This document shows positions 8,727-17,026 of a stretch of 64,000 bases of DNA, piece by piece. Within the stretch, counting starts at the first letter, position 1. Every line of letters starts with the position of its first letter. Under the pieces are notes generated by a model, which was not told the DNA's origin, ran no database searches, and saw nothing but the letters and a program-made list of their open reading frames with translations. Source of the DNA: JAFGUB01 sp050305515 (GTDB lineage: Bacteria > Campylobacterota > Campylobacteria > Campylobacterales > Sulfurimonadaceae); the NCBI GenBank assembly GCA_050305515.1, contig JBNLFL010000010.1, forward strand, positions 1 through 64,000. The letters run 5' to 3'. The translations under genes and the position numbers were made by a program.

Positions 8727-9950
8727 TTAGAAGCCTATGTCCACATCCAGAAAGTCGCTGAACTCTTCGCCGACGGCCCGGACGTGTTCACTCTCCGCCG
8801 CAATGAAGTTCTCCATGCTCGGGGTAAAGACGGTAATGCAGCTGAGTTTATACCTTGTTGCCCTGACCTTGGCCCAGGGAATGTAAATACCCAGTGTCAA
8901 AAAGATGAGAAACGTATTGCTGGCGTAGATCCAGATCAGTTTCCAGAAGCTGATCTGCGAGCTAAAGCGCATGAAATTAAGTTTCGAGTTGTTGAAAATA
9001 TAGTTTGTAATGCGCGTATTGATATAGGTCATGACAATGAGCGTGATAAATATCATCATGCCGTAGACAACGGCGATGCCGATATATATGGCACGCATGG
9101 TTTCGGGGTCCGGTTCTTTTTTGATCGGCGGAACCGGCTGCTGCGTCTGCGGTGGCATCTGCTGCATCTGTGAAGGCAGTTGAACCTCTATGGTTTGCAT
9201 CTGCGCTGTCGGTTGCTCGGGGAGTGTCAACTCTGTTTGCGTACTTTCCTTGTCCATGCTTTCCTTGAAACCGTGAAGAAAATCACGGCTTTGAGATCCA
9301 AAGAGAAACCCTAAAAGAATAAAAAAAAGAATGACGCCAAGAAGTGCCTGAAAGTAGGTGGCAAAGAACTCTTTGGCCTTACCGCTGAAGAGAAAGTGGC
9401 TCTGCCCGAAACGGATATGATTGACGTAATAGAGCTTCTGCTTGTAAACGGCATAGGGATAGGCCAGCCACAAGGTAAAGGCAGCCACAATGGGCAGAAG
9501 CACGTAGAGTCCGAACATCTGTCCCATGTCGCCCGTAAAATCGAAACGGATCTGGCGGTAGCTGGAGTTTCTCATATTGAACTGTGTAGCTCTGAGGATC
9601 AGCCAGGGGAGGCCGGCCAAGAAGAGAAGCACAAAGATGATACCCAATGCCGGAGCGGTACCTATCAGAATATTGTAGAGGAAAAAAAGTCCCACCACCA
9701 GCAGGCGGCCTTTTAAGATCTGAATGGGTGAGGCGTGATACTCGAAACTGCTCTCTGCGAGCAGGGTGTTACCGTAAAAATAGCGTTTGTTGCGTACTTT
9801 TGCCCATGCTGAGTAGATGCCGAGCGTCAGAATTGTCAATGCGAGATTGACAAAAAATATTTTGGCATATTCCGTACCGTTTCCGGTAAAAACAATGGGT
9901 TGTTTGATCTGCTCTGCCGCCGGCATGGAGTGGGTGGCGTGTTCGTTCAT
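8727..9950 (-). CDS. DUF898 (YjgN-like) inner-membrane protein
   Basis: A 407-residue polytopic protein of the DUF898/YjgN family. The family repeat (gene-product positions about 16-60 and 330-380) is recognisable from F-x-G-x-G-x-E-Y followed by LTLGIYSAWAKVRNKRY and, in the second copy, FLTLGIYIPWAKVRATRY. Between them lies a Gln/Pro-rich stretch at about 235-285, unusual for the family, which probably forms a flexible extramembrane linker. Function is unknown. AAGG lies six bases before the ATG. It is the first gene of a two-gene operon with the M48 protease. Confidence 0.85.
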   Translation of the reverse strand: MNEHATHSMPAAEQIKQPIVFTGNGTEYAKIFFVNLALTILTLGIYSAWAKVRNKRYFYGNTLLAESSFEYHASPIQILKGRLLVVGLFFLYNILIGTAPALGIIFVLLFLAGLPWLILRATQFNMRNSSYRQIRFDFTGDMGQMFGLYVLLPIVAAFTLWLAYPYAVYKQKLYYVNHIRFGQSHFLFSGKAKEFFATYFQALLGVILFFILLGFLFGSQSRDFLHGFKESMDKESTQTELTLPEQPTAQMQTIEVQLPSQMQQMPPQTQQPVPPIKKEPDPETMRAIYIGIAVVYGMMIFITLIVMTYINTRITNYIFNNSKLNFMRFSSQISFWKLIWIYASNTFLIFLTLGIYIPWAKVRATRYKLSCITVFTPSMENFIAAESEHVRAVGEEFSDFLDVDIGF

Positions 9951-9980
9951 TCTGTGCCTTATTATGAAAAAATAACCTGT

Positions 9981-10009
9981 ATTATTTCAAAAATAATAAA
10001 ATTTATCAA
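9981..10009 (-). promoter_or_regulatory. Promoter of the yjgN-like/M48 operon
   Basis: The minus strand shows TTGATA (10009-10004), a 17-base spacer and AATAAT (9986-9981), about 30 bases before the YjgN-like start codon. One exact TTACATGTAA palindrome (10022-10031) lies just upstream, where an activator might bind, but that element is mostly found inside genes. Confidence 0.5.
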
Positions 10010-10021
10010 GTCACGTGTCTA

Positions 10022-10031
10022 TTACATGTAA
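10022..10031. repeat. TTACATGTAA palindrome, intergenic copy
   Basis: Exact copy of the dispersed 10-bp palindrome, in the gap between the ABC permease gene and the YjgN-like gene, 12 bases upstream of a candidate -35 box. Confidence 0.9.
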
Positions 10032-10069
10032 GATGGTGGAGCTTTGGAGTGCAATAAGGCAGTGCCGAA

Positions 10070-11164
10070 TCAGCGCGATTTTCGTCTGAAAAAGAGCATG
10101 GCAATCCCCATTGAGACAAGGCCGAGACCGAACATGGGGATAATGAGCGGCCATGTTTCCGCCCATGTGATATCTTTGAGGAAGACCCCTTTGATTAAAA
10201 TGATGTAGTATTTAAGGGGAATGAAGTCGGTAAAGGGTTGCAGCCATGTCGGCATGTTTTCTATCGGCGTGGCGAATCCGGAAAGCAGAAACGAGGGCAG
10301 GAGAAAGACAAACGATCCCAGAATCGCCTGCTGCTGGGTGTTGGAAATGGCAGATATGAAGAGCCCGACGCCGGAGACGGAAAAGAGAAATACGATAACG
10401 CCGCTGTAGAGGATGGCGGGCGAACCGGTGAGCGGCACCCCAAACACGTAGATCGCCGCAAAGAGGATGAGGGTCGATTCGACAATACTGATAAGCAGTG
10501 CGGGCATCAGTTTGCCCAGCAGTATTTCAAAAGGTCGCAGCGGAGAGACAAGAATCTGATCAAAGGTTCCGAGCTCGCGCTCTCTGGCAATGGAGAGTGC
10601 GGTGAGCAGCATGGCGACGACCATCGTGATGGAGCCGAAAAGATTGGGAACGATCCACCAGAAGTTGTTCAGGTTGGGGTTGTAGAAGAAACGGCTTTTG
10701 ATGCTCAGCGGAAGTTCTTGCTGGAGCTGATGGGTAAAATATGAGGTGACGACACTGTTGATGTAACCTTCGGCGATCTGTGCCGTATTGGAACGCCTGC
10801 CATCGAGCAGAAGCTGAACCTCTGCATTGCCCGATGCGGTCGTCTGTGAAAAATATTTGGGAATGACTAAAACGGCGAGGACCTTCTGTCTGTTTAAAAG
10901 CGCGGCGGCTTCGTGGTCGCTTTTGACACGCAGCAGGGTATGAATGTAGGAAGAGCCCCTGAATTCGTTGACCAGCGATCTGCTGGCATAAGAGCCGTCC
11001 TGATCGAAAACCGCAATGTCGATATGTTTGACTTCCAGCGTTGCGGCGAAAGAGAAGAGAAACACCTGTATGAGCGGAGGCACAATGACGACAAAGAGAC
11101 TTTTCTTGTCATTTTTGATGGCAAGGGCCTCTTTTTTAATGAGAGAGAGCAGGCGCCCGATCAT
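10070..11164 (-). CDS. ABC-2 type permease (YbhR-like)
   Basis: A 364-residue ABC-2 exporter subunit: one N-terminal helix (about 22-42), a periplasmic domain to about 175, then five helices grouped at the C-terminus, with the family signature ARERELGTFDQILVSPLRP near 195. It is paired with the next permease and a double ATPase, the arrangement of the YbhGFSR drug/cation exporter of E. coli. It starts inside the stop of that permease gene (ATGA overlap) and is the last gene of the operon. The exported substrate is unknown. Confidence 0.9.
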   Translation of the reverse strand: MIGRLLSLIKKEALAIKNDKKSLFVVIVPPLIQVFLFSFAATLEVKHIDIAVFDQDGSYASRSLVNEFRGSSYIHTLLRVKSDHEAAALLNRQKVLAVLVIPKYFSQTTASGNAEVQLLLDGRRSNTAQIAEGYINSVVTSYFTHQLQQELPLSIKSRFFYNPNLNNFWWIVPNLFGSITMVVAMLLTALSIARERELGTFDQILVSPLRPFEILLGKLMPALLISIVESTLILFAAIYVFGVPLTGSPAILYSGVIVFLFSVSGVGLFISAISNTQQQAILGSFVFLLPSFLLSGFATPIENMPTWLQPFTDFIPLKYYIILIKGVFLKDITWAETWPLIIPMFGLGLVSMGIAMLFFRRKSR

Positions 11165-12252
11165 TCAAGCCCCTTTTTTGTCTTCCGGACAACGAGTGTA
11201 AAGAAAAACAATCCTACGGCAAACATTCCGGCAATGTCCTTGATGAAGATGGAGGGAATGGTGCCAACCAGAAAAATACTCTGTAGCGATTCAACGAAAT
11301 AGCGCGCCGGTATGACATGGGTAATAGCCTGCAGCCAGAGCGGCATGTTACTGATCTCGAAGAGAAAACCCGAGAGCAGAAATGCGGGCAGAAAGCCTGC
11401 AATAATGGAGATCTGCGCGGCGACAAACTGGTTTTTGGCAACGGTGGAAATGAGCAGCCCGATGCTCAGTGAGGGGAAGAGATAAAAAGCACTGAGTAGA
11501 AAGAGGATGGCAAGGTTCCCTTCAAAAGGTATCTCATACCAGAAGTAGGCCACGACAAAACAGAGTACCATCGATCCCATTCCCAGAAGAAAGTAGGGAA
11601 TCAGCTTACCAAGGATGATCTCGATCATCGAAGCGGGAGTCGCCATCAAGGCTTCCATGGTTCCGCGCTCCCACTCTCTGGCAATGACGAGCGCCGTCAG
11701 CAGGGTGCCGATGAGCGTCATGATGACGGCAATGGATCCCGGAAGCAGAAAATAGCGGCTTGACATCGCCGGATTGAACCAGTAGCGGGGCGTGATTTTA
11801 ATACCCTCTACGCGCAGTACCTGCTCCTGTAACGCCCATTTCCTGATGATCTGCGATGCATAGTTCTGGAGCAGTCCTGCGGTATTGGGTTCGGTTGCAT
11901 CAATGAGCAGTTGCAGTTCGTAGCGGCGGTTCAGTCCGAAGTTTTCCGGAATCTCCATGACGCCCTTGAGTTTGCTGTTTTGGACCTTTTCCATCAGTTT
12001 AGGTTTGTCAAAACCGATTTGGGTATTGAAAAAAGGGGAACCCTCAAAAGCCGACACCAGAGCGTGCGCCTCTTTGGTGTTGCTTTTGTTAATGATGCCA
12101 AAGGGGATATTCCGGGCATCGAGAGAGACGGCATAACCCATTAAAAAAAGCAGAATCAGGGGCAGAATGACGGCAATTAGGATGGCGCTGGGATCGCGTA
12201 TGATTTGCAGGCTCTCCTTGACAAGCAGTGCGGCAAGACGTTTGCGTTTCAT
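11161..12252 (-). CDS. ABC-2 type permease (YbhS-like)
   Basis: A 363-residue ABC-2 permease with the same topology as its neighbour: an N-terminal helix, a large periplasmic loop, five C-terminal helices, and the motif AREWERGTMEALMATPAS near 190. The two permeases presumably form a heterodimeric channel. It overlaps the ATPase gene by four bases (ATGA) and the next permease by four, so the stoichiometry is probably set by translational coupling. Confidence 0.9.
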   Translation of the reverse strand: MKRKRLAALLVKESLQIIRDPSAILIAVILPLILLFLMGYAVSLDARNIPFGIINKSNTKEAHALVSAFEGSPFFNTQIGFDKPKLMEKVQNSKLKGVMEIPENFGLNRRYELQLLIDATEPNTAGLLQNYASQIIRKWALQEQVLRVEGIKITPRYWFNPAMSSRYFLLPGSIAVIMTLIGTLLTALVIAREWERGTMEALMATPASMIEIILGKLIPYFLLGMGSMVLCFVVAYFWYEIPFEGNLAILFLLSAFYLFPSLSIGLLISTVAKNQFVAAQISIIAGFLPAFLLSGFLFEISNMPLWLQAITHVIPARYFVESLQSIFLVGTIPSIFIKDIAGMFAVGLFFFTLVVRKTKKGLE

Positions 12253-13952
12253 GAACTTACCCTCTGATCATACGCTTCGATGAGGTGAATGAAGGTCTCT
12301 TCCATCGTTGCTTTGTCAGAGACACGCCGCTTGAGTTCATCGGGCGTTCCCGTGGCAATGGATTTGCCCTGATAGATGAGCATGATGCGGTCGCAGTACT
12401 CCGCCTCATCCATAAAGTGGGTCGTTACCATCACCGAGACCCCTTTTTTGACAATCCCGTTAATATGCGTCCAGAACTCTTTGCGGGTGATGGGATCGAC
12501 CCCGCTGGTGGGTTCGTCGAGAAACAGCACTGAGGGTTCATGCATCAGCGCACACGAAAGCGCCAGACGCTGCTTGATGCCAAGCGGAAGAATCTCCGCC
12601 TGAGTTTTGAGATGCGATGCAAAATCAAAAGTCTCTACGATCTCCGCAATCTTCTGATGCTGTTTTTTGCCGTAAAGTCCGTACAAACCGGCAAAAAACT
12701 CAAGATTGTCTTTGACACTGAGCGTTCCGTAGAGAGAGAATTTCTGCGCCATATAGCCGATGTGGGTTCGGGCCGTGCCGCCGGAGCGGTAAAGGTTCTC
12801 TCCCATAACGCTGGCGGTGCCTTCCGTGGGGACAAGCAATCCACAAAGCATTTTAAAGGTTGTTGATTTTCCCGCGCCGTTGGGACCGAGAAAGCCGAAT
12901 ATCTCACCGCTGCCGATTTCAAAATCCACATGGTCGGTTGCCGTGAAACTTCCAAACTTTTTGGTGAGCGATTTGGCCTGAATGAGTCTGGCATCAGGCA
13001 CTTTTTCCGACATCTGCTCCGCCAGCCGCGACGTCGCCTCCGTCTTGACGCCAAGCAGCCGTACGAAGGCGTCTTCAAACTCCGGTTTGCAAAGAACGGT
13101 TTTCGCTTCGGGGTCGGCACGTGAGAGGTATTCTGAGGGAAACGCGGCATGCTCCAGAAGATTGACGCGGATGGATTCCCCGACTAAAACGGCATCCATC
13201 ACCGTATCCGATTCAAGAAGACGCTTCAGCAAAAGGCGTTTGTCCGTGCTGATGGTGTCAATGCGGTACACGCACCCTTCAAGCGGCGCTTTCATGGCCT
13301 GCGGCGTTCCCTGATAGAGCGCTTTGCCTTCATTAAGAAGGATGATTTCGTCACATCGGTCCGCTTCATCCAGATACGAGGTGCCCCAAAGTACGGCAAT
13401 ATCCTCTTTCAGAAGCGATTGAACCATCTTCCAGAGGCTGCGCCTGGAGATCGGATCGACGCCGACACCCGGTTCATCCAGAAGCAGCAGGGCGGGCTTT
13501 TTAATAAGGGCGCAGGCGAGTCCGAGTTTCTGCTTCATGCCCCCGGAAAGCTCACCCGCCTTGCGGGTACGAAACGGGGCGAGCTGCGTAAACTCCAGCA
13601 GTTCGGCAATACGTTGTTTCGGGTTGGCAATATCCTGTAGCGCAGCATACAGACGCAGGTTTTCATCAATGCTCAAATCTTCATACAGACCGAATTTCTG
13701 GGGCATGTAGCCAATCTGCTGCAAAAAATCGCTTTGAGTGGATGGCATCGGTGTGCCTAGGACATCGAGCCGGCCCTGTGTGGGATGCAGGAGCCCTGCA
13801 AGCATCCGTATGAGTGTTGTTTTACCCGCACCGTCAGGGCCTACCAGTCCCGTTATTTTTCCCGCCTCGATACGGAAACTCAGGTTTTCAAGTGCCGCAG
13901 CACCCGCGTTTTCAAACCTTTTAAAGAGCCCCTCAGCGGTGACGACGCTCAT
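12249..13952 (-). CDS. Double-ATPase ABC transporter subunit (YbhF-like)
   Basis: Two nucleotide-binding domains in one chain. The first has Walker A GPDGAGKTT, signature LSGGMKQ and Walker B LLLLDEPG. The second has Walker A GPNGAGKST, a signature of the form LPLGIKQR and Walker B VLFLDEPTSG. The altered second signature is normal for the YbhF type. The protein drives the ABC-2 permease pair encoded downstream. I chose the ATG at 13952 (MSVVTAEG), one base after the HlyD stop codon. The longer frame to 13976 would start with TTG inside that gene. Confidence 0.92.
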   Translation of the reverse strand: MSVVTAEGLFKRFENAGAAALENLSFRIEAGKITGLVGPDGAGKTTLIRMLAGLLHPTQGRLDVLGTPMPSTQSDFLQQIGYMPQKFGLYEDLSIDENLRLYAALQDIANPKQRIAELLEFTQLAPFRTRKAGELSGGMKQKLGLACALIKKPALLLLDEPGVGVDPISRRSLWKMVQSLLKEDIAVLWGTSYLDEADRCDEIILLNEGKALYQGTPQAMKAPLEGCVYRIDTISTDKRLLLKRLLESDTVMDAVLVGESIRVNLLEHAAFPSEYLSRADPEAKTVLCKPEFEDAFVRLLGVKTEATSRLAEQMSEKVPDARLIQAKSLTKKFGSFTATDHVDFEIGSGEIFGFLGPNGAGKSTTFKMLCGLLVPTEGTASVMGENLYRSGGTARTHIGYMAQKFSLYGTLSVKDNLEFFAGLYGLYGKKQHQKIAEIVETFDFASHLKTQAEILPLGIKQRLALSCALMHEPSVLFLDEPTSGVDPITRKEFWTHINGIVKKGVSVMVTTHFMDEAEYCDRIMLIYQGKSIATGTPDELKRRVSDKATMEETFIHLIEAYDQRVSS

Positions 13953-13953
13953 T

Positions 13954-14931
13954 TTAGTTCTTTGTTTGAGGCACAATGGTCACAGGCATGCCCTGCTTGA
14001 GCATGGCGTCGGGATTCTCGATGATGATGCGGAAACGGTACACCAGATCGGGCCGCAGTTCCATGGTCTCGATGTTTTTTGGCGTAAATTCGGCGACGGG
14101 AGAAATGAAACCGATATGCCCCACATAGGGTTCTTCTCTGGAATCGATATAGAGATGCATTTTTTCACCGCGTTTGATTTTTCCCAAAAGCGGTTCATCC
14201 ACATAGGAGCGGACCCAGTATTCATCTTCGAGTGCGATTTCAAGAATGCGTTCTGCCGGGGTGACTACGGAACCGGGCTCTTTGTAGCGTGAGAGTATGG
14301 TCCCTTCCGCCGGGGCATAGAGCGTCGATTCATTGATGTCGTACTCAAGCCCCTGTGCCTGTGAGCGCAGTGCCATGATTTTGGCCTCCTGCGCCCTGAT
14401 ATCTTCGGGCTCATAACCGTTGTTTAAAAGGGCATAGGAACTCTGCGCTTTTTCATACGATGCCTTTGCCTTATCAAATTGCGCGGTGACAGCGACAAAG
14501 TCCTGTTCGGTGGTAACGGTTGCTTCGAACAGCTTTTTTTGTCGCTTATAGGTGTCTTTGGCCGCGTCAAGCACGGCTTTGCTCTCTGCAAGGGCGGCTT
14601 TTGCCTGGGCAATATCTTCACTCCGGTAGCCTTTTTTCAGCTTTTCCAGTCGGGCCTGCTCCGCATCGATCTGCGCACGGAGCGCGTCAAGCGTGTATTG
14701 CAGGGAACGGGTATCGAGTGTGGCGAGGCGTTCGCCTTTGGCAATGCGCGCACCTTCATCTTTGTCAATCGCAGCGATCGTCCCGAGAAAACGAAAGGCC
14801 AGATCCTGAGTGCGGTTTTCCACATTGCCGAAAAAGCGTAGTGACGTCTCGTTCGCTGCAGCGTTTTGCGTGTAGTACCACCCAAAACCTCCTACAGCAA
14901 GAATAATGAGTAACAAAATGACTTTTTTCAT
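13954..14931 (-). CDS. HlyD/YbhG-family membrane fusion protein
   Basis: A 325-residue periplasmic adaptor: an N-terminal signal anchor (about 4-19), a short lipoyl half, a long alpha-helical hairpin (about 80-190), a second lipoyl half and a beta-barrel. It links the inner-membrane ABC exporter to an outer-membrane channel. No TolC-like gene is present in the window, so a shared channel elsewhere must be used. It is the first gene of the four-gene exporter operon and has its own promoter with an operator-like palindrome. Confidence 0.92.
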   Translation of the reverse strand: MKKVILLLIILAVGGFGWYYTQNAAANETSLRFFGNVENRTQDLAFRFLGTIAAIDKDEGARIAKGERLATLDTRSLQYTLDALRAQIDAEQARLEKLKKGYRSEDIAQAKAALAESKAVLDAAKDTYKRQKKLFEATVTTEQDFVAVTAQFDKAKASYEKAQSSYALLNNGYEPEDIRAQEAKIMALRSQAQGLEYDINESTLYAPAEGTILSRYKEPGSVVTPAERILEIALEDEYWVRSYVDEPLLGKIKRGEKMHLYIDSREEPYVGHIGFISPVAEFTPKNIETMELRPDLVYRFRIIIENPDAMLKQGMPVTIVPQTKN

Positions 14932-14960
14932 AAGAGCTCTTTTTCATCTGACTTCAGTAA

Positions 14961-14990
14961 ATGGTAGCGCAAAGGGTTTTCCCTTGTCAA
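14961..14990 (-). promoter_or_regulatory. Exporter operon promoter with spacer palindrome
   Basis: On the minus strand a perfect TTGACA (14990-14985) is followed after 18 bases by TACCAT (14966-14961). The spacer contains the inverted repeat AAGGG-TTTT-CCCTT (14972-14985), which touches the -35 box, a usual place for a repressor. No regulator gene is adjacent, so the repressor would be encoded elsewhere. Confidence 0.6.
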
Positions 14991-15025
14991 ACATTATCTT
15001 TGCATATTGATAAAGTGCGGAACAT

Positions 15026-17026
15026 TTAAAGCGCAATATGCTGACTGAAAAAACTTTCGCTGAGTTGCGGGCGCGCAAATAAAAAACCTTGTGCATAATC
15101 AATATCAAGCTCTTTAACGATGGCGTACTGACTCTCGCGCTCGATTCCTTCGATGATGGTTTTGGCACCGATAGCACGTGCCAGAGTCGCAATGGTTCTG
15201 ATAATTTCCCGGTCTTTGTCATTCGCTTCAATATACTGAACAAAACTGATATCGATTTTCAAATAATCGATCGAGAAATGTTTCAGATAGGCCAGTGAAG
15301 AGAATCCCGCGCCAAAGTCGTCAATGGCTACTTTAAGTCCGAGTTCACGTATGGCAATGAGATATTCGGACGTTTGCTCGATATTGGCAATCATGGTACC
15401 TTCGGTAATTTCGACCACCAGATGGTTGACAATCCAGGGCTGATCCCTGACCAGAGCGCGCAGTTTGTCCACAAAATGGTAATCTGCGAACTGTTCCGCC
15501 GAGAAGTTGACGTTGATAAAAAAGTCTTGCGGAAGCTTTTGCCCGATCAGGGTCTCAATGGTCAGGGCCAGAACATTCTCGTCAAACTTTTTAATGATAC
15601 CGAGCGTTTGTGCCAGCGGGATGAAAGTTCCCGGCGGGACTTCGTCAAAGTAGAGGTTCAGCCATCGTGCCAATACTTCGCCTCCTTTGGTCTGAGCGCT
15701 TCTGATATCAACAATCGGTTGAATCCTGATATGAAACTCATTGTGTTCGACGGCCTGTATCAGTTCGGTGCGCAGCGTCTTGTTATCCTGGTTTTCATCT
15801 TTAAGGGCATCGGCCATCAGGATATTGTGTACGTTGGAAGTCTTCTTTGCCCGATACATGGCGGAATCGGCTTTTTCTATCAATTGGGCACTGTTGCGGC
15901 CGTCAGACGGGGCAAAGGCAATCCCGATACTTCCGCTGATAAAATCGATGACCTGTTCATCGACAACGTAAGGTTTTGAAAGAGCCTGTGTAATTTTTTC
16001 AGCGATGGCATAGGCATTGTCTTTGCTGACACGCTCAAGCATCACCAAAAATTCATCACCGCCGTAACGTCCGACCATGTCATTGTTACGCAATGTCTTT
16101 TGAATGCGTTTTGCGGCTTTTGCAAGTACAAAATCGCCGTATTGATGTCCGTAGGTATCATTGACCTGTTTAAATTTGTCAAGGTCTATAAAGAGCAGTG
16201 CCAGAGAGTTTTCCATATTGGAGAGCTCGCACTTGATTTCGAGAATACTCAAAAAAGAGTCACGGTTTTGTACTCCGGTAAGCGGATCGCGGTGCTGGGT
16301 CGTATTGACTTTTGTGCGGAGCACTTTAAGTTCGGTAATGTCTTTGAGGATACCCACATAATTTGTAACAATCCTGTCATCGTTTTTTATGGGAGTGATG
16401 GTAGCCTGAACGTGAATCATTTCGCCACTCTTTTTGCGATCGATCAACTCTCCCTGATAATAACCCTTGGTCTCCATTTCGACAAACATGTTTTTATAAA
16501 AGCTGCTGTTGTGTTTTCCTGAGCTTAAAATCGTCGGGAATCGCCCTTCGACATCTTCAAAAGTATATCCGGTGATATTCGTAAAGCTCTGATTGGCCTC
16601 CAGAATTTTCTGATCTTCATTCGTGATCAATACCGAATCACTTATATGCCGCATCAGGATCTGATAACGCTTTTCAAGATTGTCATAGCGTTCCCGATAG
16701 GTATTGGGAATCATCAAAATAACGTAATATCCAAGCTCTTCTTCAAAATAGTGCCCGATCATTTTTGTATATCCCGTATGATCGAGTTTAATTTCATGCT
16801 CGGCATAAAAAGAGGCTTTCATCGCTTTTTTAAAGTCAAGAAAGTGAGGAAGCAGAGAGGAATGGAAATAGTTTTCCAGATACTGCGGTGATCTGAAATC
16901 AAAATGATAGACATCTTTTGCCACATCATTTGCCAGAAGGATGCGCAGGTCAAAGTCAACAGAAATAACGGGATATGGAAAGAGGGCAGCCCAGTTTTTA
17001 AACCATACGCGAATGGATTGTTTCAA
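15026..17026 (-). CDS. PAS-GGDEF-EAL signalling protein
   Basis: A cytoplasmic c-di-GMP enzyme: an N-terminal sensor segment, a PAS domain (about 120-235), a GGDEF cyclase domain with intact GGDEF (about 322-326) and an EAL phosphodiesterase domain. The EAL signature reads EVL, which is a common variant; DDFGAGFSS and the catalytic lysine in LKIDISF are present, so activity is plausible. The start is probably TTG at 17026, which overlaps the stop of the CheB-CheR gene (TTGA) and has AAGG eight bases before it; a GTG at 17059 is the alternative. Coupling to CheB-CheR suggests joint control of motility and c-di-GMP. Confidence 0.88.
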   Translation of the reverse strand: MKQSIRVWFKNWAALFPYPVISVDFDLRILLANDVAKDVYHFDFRSPQYLENYFHSSLLPHFLDFKKAMKASFYAEHEIKLDHTGYTKMIGHYFEEELGYYVILMIPNTYRERYDNLEKRYQILMRHISDSVLITNEDQKILEANQSFTNITGYTFEDVEGRFPTILSSGKHNSSFYKNMFVEMETKGYYQGELIDRKKSGEMIHVQATITPIKNDDRIVTNYVGILKDITELKVLRTKVNTTQHRDPLTGVQNRDSFLSILEIKCELSNMENSLALLFIDLDKFKQVNDTYGHQYGDFVLAKAAKRIQKTLRNNDMVGRYGGDEFLVMLERVSKDNAYAIAEKITQALSKPYVVDEQVIDFISGSIGIAFAPSDGRNSAQLIEKADSAMYRAKKTSNVHNILMADALKDENQDNKTLRTELIQAVEHNEFHIRIQPIVDIRSAQTKGGEVLARWLNLYFDEVPPGTFIPLAQTLGIIKKFDENVLALTIETLIGQKLPQDFFINVNFSAEQFADYHFVDKLRALVRDQPWIVNHLVVEITEGTMIANIEQTSEYLIAIRELGLKVAIDDFGAGFSSLAYLKHFSIDYLKIDISFVQYIEANDKDREIIRTIATLARAIGAKTIIEGIERESQYAIVKELDIDYAQGFLFARPQLSESFFSQHIAL

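Noticed and set aside
13953..13976. Upstream TTG extension of the double ATPase gene
   Set aside because: It lies inside the hlyD-like gene and adds no family sequence; the ATG at 13952 fits better.
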